From assembly GCF_004343775.1 (NCBI RefSeq), contig NZ_PTXL01000007.1:496001-560000 (forward strand): a stretch of 64,000 nt of DNA, read 5' to 3'. This document shows positions 19,204 through 26,664 of this stretch, piece by piece. The DNA is from Burkholderia sp. SRS-46. GTDB taxonomy: Bacteria > Pseudomonadota > Gammaproteobacteria > Burkholderiales > Burkholderiaceae. The notes below the pieces were generated by a model, which was not told the DNA's origin, did not search any database, and saw only the letters and a program-made list of their open reading frames with translations. The translations under genes and the position numbers were made by a program. How positions within the stretch are numbered: the first letter of the stretch is position 1; each line of letters opens with the position of its first letter.

Positions 19204-19219
19204 AAGATATCGATATCTT
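19204..19219. promoter_or_regulatory. Perfect palindrome, likely operator
   Basis: AAGATATC followed by its exact reverse complement GATATCTT makes a 16-bp perfect palindrome, AT-rich against the local background. It sits 46 bp upstream of the pxpB start and 88 bp before the MarR-like gene, the place expected for an operator of a dimeric winged-helix regulator. Confidence 0.6.
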
Positions 19220-19307
19220 GCCCGTAAGCGTTTTTGCCTAGCGGGTTCCCGCGGGCATCTGGCGTACACTCGGCACACCCTGACATCCCGCTCGCGCCGA
19301 GTGCCTC

Positions 19308-19820
19308 ATGAAGCGTCAACCGACCAAGTTCGTCTCTTCCGAACATCTGGTTTCCGACTCGAGCGCGGAGCTTTCGGAGCTCGAATACGGGCTCATCATG
19401 GCGGGCAATGCGTTCAACCGCTGGATGGTGCGATGCATGTCGGCCGCCGGCGCGAAGGACATGACGGCAGTCGAGGTGTCGCTGCTGCATCACGTCAGCC
19501 ATCGCGAACGCAAGAAAAAGCTCGCCGACATCTGCTTCGTGCTCAATATCGAGGATACGCACGTCGCGACCTACGCGCTGAAAAAACTGATCGCCCGAGG
19601 CTACGTCAAGAGCGAGAAAAGCGGCAAGGAAGTGTTCTTCTTCGCGACGGACGCCGGGCGCGAGCTGTGCCTGAAGTATCGCGAGGTGCGCGAACACTGC
19701 CTGATCGAGACGCTCAAGGACAGCGGCCTCACCAACGAACAGATCGGCGACGCGGCGCAGCTGCTGCGCCATGCGTCGGGCCTGTACGACACCGCCGCGC
19801 GGGCAGCGGCGTCGCTGTAG
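19308..19820 (+). CDS. MarR-like winged-helix transcriptional regulator
   Basis: A 170-residue cytoplasmic regulator. Residues 50-130 read as a winged helix-turn-helix: ADICFVLNIEDTHVATYALKKL (about 78-100) is the recognition region and VKSEKSGKEVFFFATDAG the wing. It resembles the COG5631-type predicted MarR relatives. It is divergent from pxpBCA with a palindrome between, so regulation of that operon and of itself is a reasonable inference. The ligand could be 5-oxoproline or a related compound, which is speculative. Confidence 0.82.
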   Translation: MKRQPTKFVSSEHLVSDSSAELSELEYGLIMAGNAFNRWMVRCMSAAGAKDMTAVEVSLLHHVSHRERKKKLADICFVLNIEDTHVATYALKKLIARGYVKSEKSGKEVFFFATDAGRELCLKYREVREHCLIETLKDSGLTNEQIGDAAQLLRHASGLYDTAARAAASL

Positions 19821-19916
19821 GCGAGCGCGCGCCGGCCGCCGGTGACGGAAGTGTAGGCTGCCGATTGCGACGGCAGTTTGACGCGACGCCGGCGGCTTTC
19901 GGCGGGCTTGCCGCGC

Positions 19917-20525
19917 TTACGCTTCGGCCACGTAGGTTTCCTCGTCGGTCACGACCCAGCGCATCGCCAGATCGTGGTCCTCGGCGGGCAGCGCATCGAC
20001 CCGGCACGCCTCGTAGGCGATGCCGACCGTCACCGGCAGCGCGTCGCCCGGCCACGCAGCGAGCGTGCGATCGTAGTAGCCGCCGCCGTACCCGAGCCGG
20101 TACAGCCACGAATCGAACCCCACGCACGGAATCAGCAGCAGGTCCGGCACCACGACCACGCCCGATGCCGGCTCCGGAATCCGGTGATGCCCCTCGCGCA
20201 TCGGCGTCGCTTCGTCCCAGGCATGGAATTCGAGCGGCGCGCGCTGCTCCCGGATCACCGGCAGCGCGGCCTGCCGGCCGGCCTGCGCGGCGCGCCACGC
20301 GAGCACCGCCGCGCGCGCGTCGAACTCGCCCGGCAGCGGCCAGTAGAACCCGACCGTGCGCGGCGCGAGCCGCTCGAGCAACGCACGCAATCGCGCGTCG
20401 AGCGCGTCGTTCGCGGCGGGCTGCGACCCGGCGTCGCGACGGGCCTGCGACAGTGCCTTGCGCAGTGCCTGCTTCCGTTCGGCCGGGGGGTTGCGTGCTA
20501 TGCTTTCGCTCACTCCGTGCTCCAT
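19917..20525 (-). CDS. 5-formyltetrahydrofolate cyclo-ligase
   Basis: A 202-residue cytoplasmic enzyme that converts 5-formyl-THF to 5,10-methenyl-THF with ATP. The N-terminal region has the RKALSQARRD helix of the family, and the C-terminal GYGGGYYDRTLA motif (near residue 147) is diagnostic. The start at ATG 20525 is only 8 bp from the divergent slt start, so its own ribosome site and promoter would lie inside slt. No closer methionine exists in the N-terminal region. Confidence 0.92.
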   Translation of the reverse strand: MEHGVSESIARNPPAERKQALRKALSQARRDAGSQPAANDALDARLRALLERLAPRTVGFYWPLPGEFDARAAVLAWRAAQAGRQAALPVIREQRAPLEFHAWDEATPMREGHHRIPEPASGVVVVPDLLLIPCVGFDSWLYRLGYGGGYYDRTLAAWPGDALPVTVGIAYEACRVDALPAEDHDLAMRWVVTDEETYVAEA

Positions 20526-20533
20526 TCAAAACG

Positions 20534-22486
20534 ATGTCGAACAGCCTTTTTCGAGTATATCGCGCGGTCGCGCTGACGCTTTCGGCCGCCGCGCTCGTCG
20601 CGGGCACGGCGGCCTGCGCCGCACCGTCCGACGATACGCTCTCCGGGGACGACCAGACCTTCGTGCAACTGCGCGATGCCGCGCGCCGCAACGACGCCGC
20701 GAAGGCCGCGCAGCTCGCCGGGATGATCCCGAATTATCCGGTGCCGTCCTACCTCGAGTATTTCCAGATCAAGCCGCAGCTGTTCGATGCCGCGGGCCGC
20801 GCGCGCGTCGATGCGCCGGACGCGCCCGTGCTGTCGTTCCTGCAGCGCTACGACGGCCAGGCGATCGCCGACCGCATGCGCAACGACTACCTGCTCGTGC
20901 TCGGCGCGCGCCACGACTGGCGCAACTTCGACGAGCAGTACAAGCGCTTCGTGCTCGACGACGACACGCAGGTCAAGTGCTACGCGCTCGAATCCCGGGC
21001 CGCACGCGGCGAGAACGTCGCCGATGCGGCGCGCGCGCTGCTGGTCGAGCCGAAGAGCTACGGCGACGCGTGCGTCGACCTGATCACCGCGCTCACCGTC
21101 AACCAGCAGTTCACGAGCGACGACGTGTGGCAGCAGGCGCGCCTCGCGTTCGAGCAGAACTACACGACGCTCGGCGGCAAGATCGTCGATGCGCTCGGCG
21201 CCCGCCCGGTCGCGTTCGACCAGGCGACGAGCGCGCCGCCGCTGTACCTCGCGCGCGGCGTCGGCCCCGACGCGACGTCGCACCAGCTCGCGCTGATCGC
21301 GATCGGCCGCATGGCGCGCAACGATCCGGACCAGGCGGCCGGCATGCTCACGTCGCTCGCGTCGTCGCTGACGAAGCCGGAGCAGGCGATCGCGTGGGGC
21401 GCGATCGGCTACCAGGGCGCGCTGAAGCGTTCGGCGCTCGCGTCGGTCTGGTATGCGAAATCCGCGAACGCGCCGCTGTCGAACTCCGCGTACGAATGGC
21501 GCACGCGCAGCGCGCTGCTGGTCGGCAACTGGCCGATGGTGCGCTGGTCGATCGAGCAGATGCCGCCGTCGCTGCGCGACGATCCGGCGTGGATCTACTG
21601 GCATGCGCGCGCGCTCAAGCAGAGCGGCGACACGCTGCAGGCGAACCAGGAATTCGAGCAGGTCGCGGGCCAGTTCAACTTCTACGGGCAGCTCGCCGGC
21701 GAAGAGCTCGGCCAGCGCACGACGGTCCCGCCGCGCACCAAGGTGAGCGACGCCGAGATCGACGCGATGGGCAAGATTCCGGGCTTCGCGCTCGCGCAGC
21801 GCTTCTACGCGCTGAACCTGCGCCTCGAAGGCAACCGCGAATGGAACTGGCCGCTGCGCGGGATGACCGATCGCCAGCTGCTCGCGGCCGCCGAATACGG
21901 CAAGCGCGTCGAGCTGCTCGATCGCACGGTGAACACCGCCGACCGCACGAAGGCCGAGCACGATTTCACGCTGCGCTACCCGTCGCCGTATCGCGACATC
22001 GTGCAGCGCTACGCGCAGTCGACGGGCCTCGACATCGAGTGGGCGTACGGGCTGATCCGCCAGGAATCGCGCTTCATCACCAGCGCGCGTTCGTCGGTGG
22101 GCGCGGGCGGCCTGATGCAGCTGATGCCGGCCACCGCGCAGCTCGTCGCGAAGAAGCTCGGCCTCGGCACGATCTCGCGCGCGCAGATGCACGACATCGA
22201 CACCAACATCCAGCTCGGCACTTGGTACCTGGCCGACATCTACAACAACTTCGACAGCTCGCCGGTGCTGGCCACCGCCGGCTACAACGCGGGGCCGGGC
22301 CGGCCGCGCCAGTGGCGCCAGGTGCTGACCCAGCCGGTCGAAGGCGCGATCTTCGCGGAGACGATCCCGTTCAACGAGACGCGCGACTACGTGAAGAACG
22401 TGCTGTCGAACACGGTCTACTACGCGGCGCTCTTCGAAGGGAAGCCGCAGTCGCTGAAGAAGCGGCTAGGCATGATCTCGCCCTGA
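20534..22486 (+). CDS. slt: Soluble lytic murein transglycosylase
   Basis: A 650-residue periplasmic enzyme that cleaves peptidoglycan glycan strands to 1,6-anhydro products. An N-terminal signal sequence (about 28 residues, ending TAACA-A) precedes a long alpha-helical superhelix typical of Slt70. The catalytic domain begins near residue 490; the catalytic glutamate is Glu511 in RQESRF, followed by GGLMQLMPATA and the GYNAGPGR motif near 587. The signal peptide supports ATG 20534. Promoter elements must overlap the divergent folate gene. A long hairpin follows its stop. Confidence 0.93.
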   Translation: MSNSLFRVYRAVALTLSAAALVAGTAACAAPSDDTLSGDDQTFVQLRDAARRNDAAKAAQLAGMIPNYPVPSYLEYFQIKPQLFDAAGRARVDAPDAPVLSFLQRYDGQAIADRMRNDYLLVLGARHDWRNFDEQYKRFVLDDDTQVKCYALESRAARGENVADAARALLVEPKSYGDACVDLITALTVNQQFTSDDVWQQARLAFEQNYTTLGGKIVDALGARPVAFDQATSAPPLYLARGVGPDATSHQLALIAIGRMARNDPDQAAGMLTSLASSLTKPEQAIAWGAIGYQGALKRSALASVWYAKSANAPLSNSAYEWRTRSALLVGNWPMVRWSIEQMPPSLRDDPAWIYWHARALKQSGDTLQANQEFEQVAGQFNFYGQLAGEELGQRTTVPPRTKVSDAEIDAMGKIPGFALAQRFYALNLRLEGNREWNWPLRGMTDRQLLAAAEYGKRVELLDRTVNTADRTKAEHDFTLRYPSPYRDIVQRYAQSTGLDIEWAYGLIRQESRFITSARSSVGAGGLMQLMPATAQLVAKKLGLGTISRAQMHDIDTNIQLGTWYLADIYNNFDSSPVLATAGYNAGPGRPRQWRQVLTQPVEGAIFAETIPFNETRDYVKNVLSNTVYYAALFEGKPQSLKKRLGMISP

Positions 22487-22503
22487 TCTGCAATCTGCAA
22501 CCT

Positions 22504-22537
22504 GCACACTGCCGCGCGAGACGCGGCAGTGTGCTTT
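22504..22537 (+). terminator. Terminator-like hairpin after slt
   Basis: A perfect 13-bp stem (arms 22504-22516 and 22522-22534, loop CGAGA) follows the slt stop by 18 bp. The T tract is short (TTTA), so termination may be partial. Confidence 0.7.
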
Positions 22538-22580
22538 AGGGCCCGGCGTTCGCGTGCACGGGCTCGGTGGAGACTCGAAC

Positions 22581-23540
22581 ATGGATCGCCAGACCGTTGC
22601 GCTGCTGGGCGGCACCGGCTTCATCGGCAGCCGGCTCGTGAACGCGCTGATCGATGCGGGCAAGCAGGTGCGGATCGGCACCCGCCGCCGCGACCATGCG
22701 CGCCATCTGATGATGCTGCCGGTCGAGATCGTCGAGCTCGAGGCGCTCGACGAACGCACGCTGGCCCGCTTCGTCGCGGGCGCGCACGCGGCCGTGAACC
22801 TCGTCGGCGTGCTGCACGGCGGGCACGGCACGCCTTACGGCCCCGGCTTCGAGCGCGCGCACGTCGCGCTGCCGGCCGCATTCGCGAGCGCCTGCATCGA
22901 GACCGGCGTGCGGCGCCTGCTGCACATGAGCGCGCTCGGCGCGAATTCGCACGGCCCGAGCATGTACCAGCGCTCGAAGGGCGACGGCGAAGCGGCGCTG
23001 CACGCGATCGCGGCCACCGATTCGCTCGCGCTGACGATCTTCCGCCCGTCGGTGGTGTTCGGGCCCGGCGACGCGTTCCTCAACACGTTCGCGCGCCTGC
23101 AGCGCATGCTGCCGGTGCTGCCGCTCGCGATGCCCGACGCGCAGTTCCAGCCGGTGTTCGTCGGCGACGTCGTGCGCGCGTTCATCAACACGCTCGATCT
23201 CGCGGCCGCGCGCGGCAAGACCTACGAGCTCGGCGGCCCGACCGTCTATACGCTCGAAGCGCTGGTGCGCTACTGTGGCACGCTGGTCGGCCGGCAGGCG
23301 CGGATCGTGCGGCTGCCCGACGCGCTCGCGCGGCTGCAGGCGACGTTCTTCGAGTGCCTGCCGGGCGAGCCGGTGATCACCCGCGACAACCTCGCGTCGA
23401 TGTCGGTGCCGAACGTGCTGTCCGGCCCGCTCGCGCCGGAGCTCGGCCTGCAGCCGGCGAGCCTCGAAAGCATCGCGCCGGTTTATCTCGGCGACGCGGC
23501 GGAGCGGTCCCGCTTCGACTGGTTCCGCACGCGTCGCTAA
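22581..23540 (+). CDS. NDUFA9-like NAD(P)-dependent epimerase/dehydratase
   Basis: A 319-residue atypical short-chain dehydrogenase. The Rossmann motif LLGGTGFIGSRL begins at residue 8, and the SALGANSHGPSMYQRSKGDGE segment (near 119-139) matches the complex I NDUFA9 subfamily, in which the Tyr-x-x-x-Lys pair is altered to YQRSK. These proteins bind NADPH; bacterial members are linked to quinone or membrane metabolism without firm function. ATG 22581 is preferred to an upstream GTG because a GGTGGAGA element precedes it. Confidence 0.87.
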   Translation: MDRQTVALLGGTGFIGSRLVNALIDAGKQVRIGTRRRDHARHLMMLPVEIVELEALDERTLARFVAGAHAAVNLVGVLHGGHGTPYGPGFERAHVALPAAFASACIETGVRRLLHMSALGANSHGPSMYQRSKGDGEAALHAIAATDSLALTIFRPSVVFGPGDAFLNTFARLQRMLPVLPLAMPDAQFQPVFVGDVVRAFINTLDLAAARGKTYELGGPTVYTLEALVRYCGTLVGRQARIVRLPDALARLQATFFECLPGEPVITRDNLASMSVPNVLSGPLAPELGLQPASLESIAPVYLGDAAERSRFDWFRTRR

Positions 23541-23571
23541 CCTCCACCCTGCGTTTTCCGGGAACCCAGTC

Positions 23572-24219
23572 ATGAAACTCGTCATTGGAGACAAGAACTA
23601 CTCGTCGTGGTCGATGCGGCCGTGGGTGCTGCTCAAGCACTTCGGCATCCCGTTCGACGAGATCGTCGTCGAGCTGGATCGCGCCGACACGACCGCGCGC
23701 ATTCTCGAGCACTCGCCGACCGGCAAGGTGCCGTGCCTCGTCGACGATCACGGCTTCGCGATCTGGGATTCGCTCGCGATCGCCGAGACGCTCGCCGAGC
23801 GCTATCCGCAGTATCCGATGTGGCCGGCCGACCCGCTCGAGCGCGCGCATGCGCGCTGCATCAGCGCCGAAATGCACGCGGGCTTCGCGGCGTTGCGCAC
23901 GCAGATGGGGATGCACGTGCGCGCGTCGATGCCGGGCCACGGGGCGACGCCCGAATCGCTCGCCGACGTCGCGCGCATCGACGCGATCTGGAGCGAATGC
24001 CTCGAGGCGTCCGGCGGGCCGTTCCTGTTCGGCGAATTCGGCATCGCCGATGCGATGTACGCGCCGGTCGTGATGCGCTTCAACACGTATGCGCCGGGCC
24101 TGTCGCCGGAAGCGTCCGGCTACGCCGCGCGCGTGACCGCGTTGCCGGCGGTGCGGCAATGGATCGACGATGCGCGCCGCGAGACGCACGTGATCGCCAA
24201 GTTCGAGCCGACGCCATGA
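23572..24219 (+). CDS. Glutathione S-transferase family protein
   Basis: A 215-residue cytosolic GST. The thioredoxin-like N domain starts MKLVIGDKNYSSWSMRPWVL, where a serine of SSWS is the likely glutathione-activating residue. TGKVPCLVDD and DSLAIAETLAERYP (near residues 47-80) form the GSH site. The helical C domain follows. Substrates are unknown. Its stop overlaps the cca start codon (ATGA), so the two genes are translationally coupled. Confidence 0.9.
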   Translation: MKLVIGDKNYSSWSMRPWVLLKHFGIPFDEIVVELDRADTTARILEHSPTGKVPCLVDDHGFAIWDSLAIAETLAERYPQYPMWPADPLERAHARCISAEMHAGFAALRTQMGMHVRASMPGHGATPESLADVARIDAIWSECLEASGGPFLFGEFGIADAMYAPVVMRFNTYAPGLSPEASGYAARVTALPAVRQWIDDARRETHVIAKFEPTP

Positions 24220-25457
24220 AGGTCTATGCAGTAGGCGGTGCGATTCGCGACGCGCTGCTCGGCGTGCCGGTGCAGGACCGCGACTACGTGGTGGTCGGCG
24301 CGACGCCCGAGCAGATGGTTGCGCAGGGCTTCAAGCCGGTCGGCAAGGATTTCCCGGTGTTCCTGCATCCGCAGACGCACGAGGAATACGCGCTCGCGCG
24401 CACCGAGCGCAAGACGGCGGCCGGCTACCACGGCTTCCAGTTCTACTTCGCGCCGGACGTGACGCTCGAGGACGATCTCGCACGGCGCGACCTGACGATC
24501 AATGCGATGGCGCGCGAGGTGAGCCCGGACGGCACGCTGGTCGGGCCGGTGGTCGATCCGTTCGACGGGCAGGCCGACCTGCGCGCGCGCGTGTTCCGGC
24601 ATGTCGGCGACGCGTTCGTCGAGGATCCGGTGCGGATCCTGCGCATCGCGCGCTTTGCCGCGCGCTTCGCCGATTTCACGGTGGCGGGCGACACGCTCGC
24701 GCTGATGCGGCGGATGGTCGACGCGGGCGAGGCCGACGCGCTCGTCGCCGAGCGCGTGTGGCAGGAGCTCGCGCGCGGGCTGATGGAGCGGCGGCCGTCG
24801 CGGATGTTCTCGGTGCTGCGCGAGTGCGGCGCGCTCGCGCGGATCCTGCCCGAGGTGGACGCGCTGTGGGGCGTGCCGCAGCGCGCCGACTACCACCCCG
24901 AAGTCGACACCGGCGTGCACGTGATGATGGTGGTCGACCATGCGGCGAAGCAGGGCTATTCGCTCGCGGTGCGCTTCGCGGCGCTCACGCACGATCTCGG
25001 CAAGGCGACGACGCCCGAGGACGTGCTGCCGCGCCACATCGGCCACGAAGGGCGCAGCGTCGAGCTGCTGAAGCCGCTGTGCGAGCGGCTGCGGGTGCCC
25101 AACGAATGCCGCGATCTCGCGCTGGTCGTCGCGCGCGAGCACGGCAACCTGCATCGCGTGATGGAGATGGGCGCCGCGGCGCTGGTGCGGCTGTTCGAGC
25201 GCGCCGACGCGCTGCGCAAGCCCGCGCGCTTCGCGGAGATGGTGCAGGCGTGCGAAGCGGATGCGCGCGGCCGGCTGGGGCTGGAGACGCAGCCGTATCC
25301 GCAGGCGGAGCGCCTGCGCCTCGCGCTGATGGCGGCGCGCGCGGTGGATGCGGGGGCGATCGCGAGTGGATTCCCGGGCGATCCGGGCAAGATTCGCGAC
25401 GCCGTGCATCGCGAGCGGGTGAGGGCCGTGGCGCAGGCGGTCAGCGTCGACGAGTGA
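24216..25457 (+). CDS. cca: Multifunctional CCA-adding enzyme
   Basis: A 413-residue tRNA nucleotidyltransferase that builds and repairs the 3' CCA of tRNAs. The class II nucleotidyltransferase head shows VGGAIRDALLG (residues 6-16) and DRDYVVVG (21-28) with RRDLTINAMA near 90. A C-terminal HD domain is present (LTHDLGKATTPED near residue 255), as in gammaproteobacterial and betaproteobacterial enzymes with phosphohydrolase activity. ATG 24216 overlaps the end of the GST gene. It converges on the XRE-cupin gene 21 bp away. Confidence 0.94.
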   Translation: MKVYAVGGAIRDALLGVPVQDRDYVVVGATPEQMVAQGFKPVGKDFPVFLHPQTHEEYALARTERKTAAGYHGFQFYFAPDVTLEDDLARRDLTINAMAREVSPDGTLVGPVVDPFDGQADLRARVFRHVGDAFVEDPVRILRIARFAARFADFTVAGDTLALMRRMVDAGEADALVAERVWQELARGLMERRPSRMFSVLRECGALARILPEVDALWGVPQRADYHPEVDTGVHVMMVVDHAAKQGYSLAVRFAALTHDLGKATTPEDVLPRHIGHEGRSVELLKPLCERLRVPNECRDLALVVAREHGNLHRVMEMGAAALVRLFERADALRKPARFAEMVQACEADARGRLGLETQPYPQAERLRLALMAARAVDAGAIASGFPGDPGKIRDAVHRERVRAVAQAVSVDE

Positions 25458-25478
25458 CGCCGCGCCGGCCCGCGCGGA

Positions 25479-26297
25479 TCATTTCTTCGCGCGGGCGGCG
25501 CGCTTGCGGACCGCGGCGGCGGCCACCGGCCGCTTGCCGGACGCAGCCTTGTCGGCGGCTTTCTCCGCGGCCTTGGCTTTCCTTGCGGCGGGCCGCGCCG
25601 CGCCGGCCGGCGCCGGCTCGGCGGCCCGCGCGGGCTGCGGCGTCGCCAGCCGGCGGCTCACGCGCGGCTCGCCGGCGCGCAGCTTCGTGTCGCCGTCAGG
25701 CGGCATGATCAGGACCGATGCGGACGCGAATTCGGAGCGGTTGTCGTCGAACAGCGGCAGCGTGCCGACCGCGATCAGTTCCGCGGGCCCGTCGCCCACG
25801 TTCGCGACGCGGTGCCGCTTGCGCGCGTCGAAGTGAATCGAATCGCCGGGCGACAGCGGGTAGTCCTTCTTGCCGACGGTGTAGCAGATCTGCCCGCACA
25901 GCACGTAGACGAATTCGTCGCCGCCGTGCGCGACCCATTCCGAGCGGTAGCCTTCCATCATCTGAACCTTGACGGCGTTGATGAGGCTGCCGTCGAAGGT
26001 GGTGGAGAGCCGCTCGTAGCGCTGCTGCGTGCGGTCGAGCGCATACGACTCCCGGTTGCCCTGGTGCGAATCGGGTTGCGCCTGGCGCGGCTGCTCGATC
26101 AGCTCGCCGAGCGGCACGTTCAGTGCGTTGGCGACGTTGACGAGCGACGAAATGGAGATGCCCGTGAGATTGCGTTCGACCTGGGACAGGAACCCGATCG
26201 ACAGATTGGCTTCGGCGGCGACTTCCAGCAGCGTCTTCCTCGCTTCCCGACGCAGGCGCCGGATGCGCTGGCCGATATGCATGATGCATGAATCCAT
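25479..26297 (-). CDS. XRE-family regulator with cupin domain and basic tail
   Basis: A 272-residue regulator. Residues 8-62 are an XRE helix-turn-helix (LEVAAEANLSIGFLSQVERN). Residues about 105-180 are a small-molecule-binding cupin with GGDEFVYVLCG and PGDSIHFDARKRH. The last 60 residues form an alanine/lysine/arginine/proline-rich tail resembling histone H1 tails. HTH-cupin proteins commonly control amino-acid or polyamine metabolism; the ligand is unknown. ATG 26297 is used, and ATG 26282 is possible. An AT-rich inverted repeat at 26475-26499, between it and the divergent aminopeptidase gene, is the probable operator. Confidence 0.87.
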   Translation of the reverse strand: MDSCIMHIGQRIRRLRREARKTLLEVAAEANLSIGFLSQVERNLTGISISSLVNVANALNVPLGELIEQPRQAQPDSHQGNRESYALDRTQQRYERLSTTFDGSLINAVKVQMMEGYRSEWVAHGGDEFVYVLCGQICYTVGKKDYPLSPGDSIHFDARKRHRVANVGDGPAELIAVGTLPLFDDNRSEFASASVLIMPPDGDTKLRAGEPRVSRRLATPQPARAAEPAPAGAARPAARKAKAAEKAADKAASGKRPVAAAAVRKRAARAKK

Positions 26298-26474
26298 GAA
26301 TCTCCTTCGTGGCAACGAGTGACAGGCGAACGGAGGACGCGGTGCAGTCGCCGGGCCGTTCCCTTCCGTGAATCGCACGAAGCACGACGGTTCGGACGAT
26401 GATGCCGGCGCATTGTACCGCCGGCATCGTTCGGGTGCGTTTCCGTGGCGGGTCCGCCGCCCGCGCCGGTGGTG

Positions 26475-26499
26475 AAAATTTTAGTCTAGCTAAAATTTT
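26475..26499. promoter_or_regulatory. AT-rich inverted repeat, likely operator
   Basis: Perfect 10-bp arms AAAATTTTAG and CTAAAATTTT flank a 5-bp spacer TCTAG. The element stands out in GC-rich DNA and ends 3 bp before the -35 box of the rightward promoter. It is a strong candidate binding site for the adjacent XRE-cupin dimer. Confidence 0.65.
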
Positions 26500-26502
26500 G
26501 GC

Positions 26503-26531
26503 TTGACCTCAATTCCGACCTGTTCTAGATT
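26503..26531 (+). promoter_or_regulatory. Predicted sigma-70 promoter for aminopeptidase gene
   Basis: TTGACC (26503-26508) and TAGATT (26526-26531) are separated by 17 bp. Transcription would start near 26538 and read into the aminopeptidase P gene. The inverted repeat directly upstream suggests regulation at this promoter. Confidence 0.5.
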
Positions 26532-26664
26532 TTCTCGCGCGGCGCAAGAATTTAAGTGGCACCATAATTTTCCGCGCTCTGCCGCTTGGGCAGGCACGCT
26601 GGATACACGCGCACCCCGGTGCATCCGCGCGCGCCCCGACAACAATGAACAATGTGGGCATCCG

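Larger units (their letters stand above)
26298..26664. other. Control region between XRE-cupin and aminopeptidase genes
   Basis: A 367-bp divergent intergenic region without a gene. It holds an AT-rich inverted repeat (26475-26499) and a rightward sigma-70-like promoter (26503-26531). The leftward half is GC-rich with no distinct motif seen. Confidence 0.6.
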
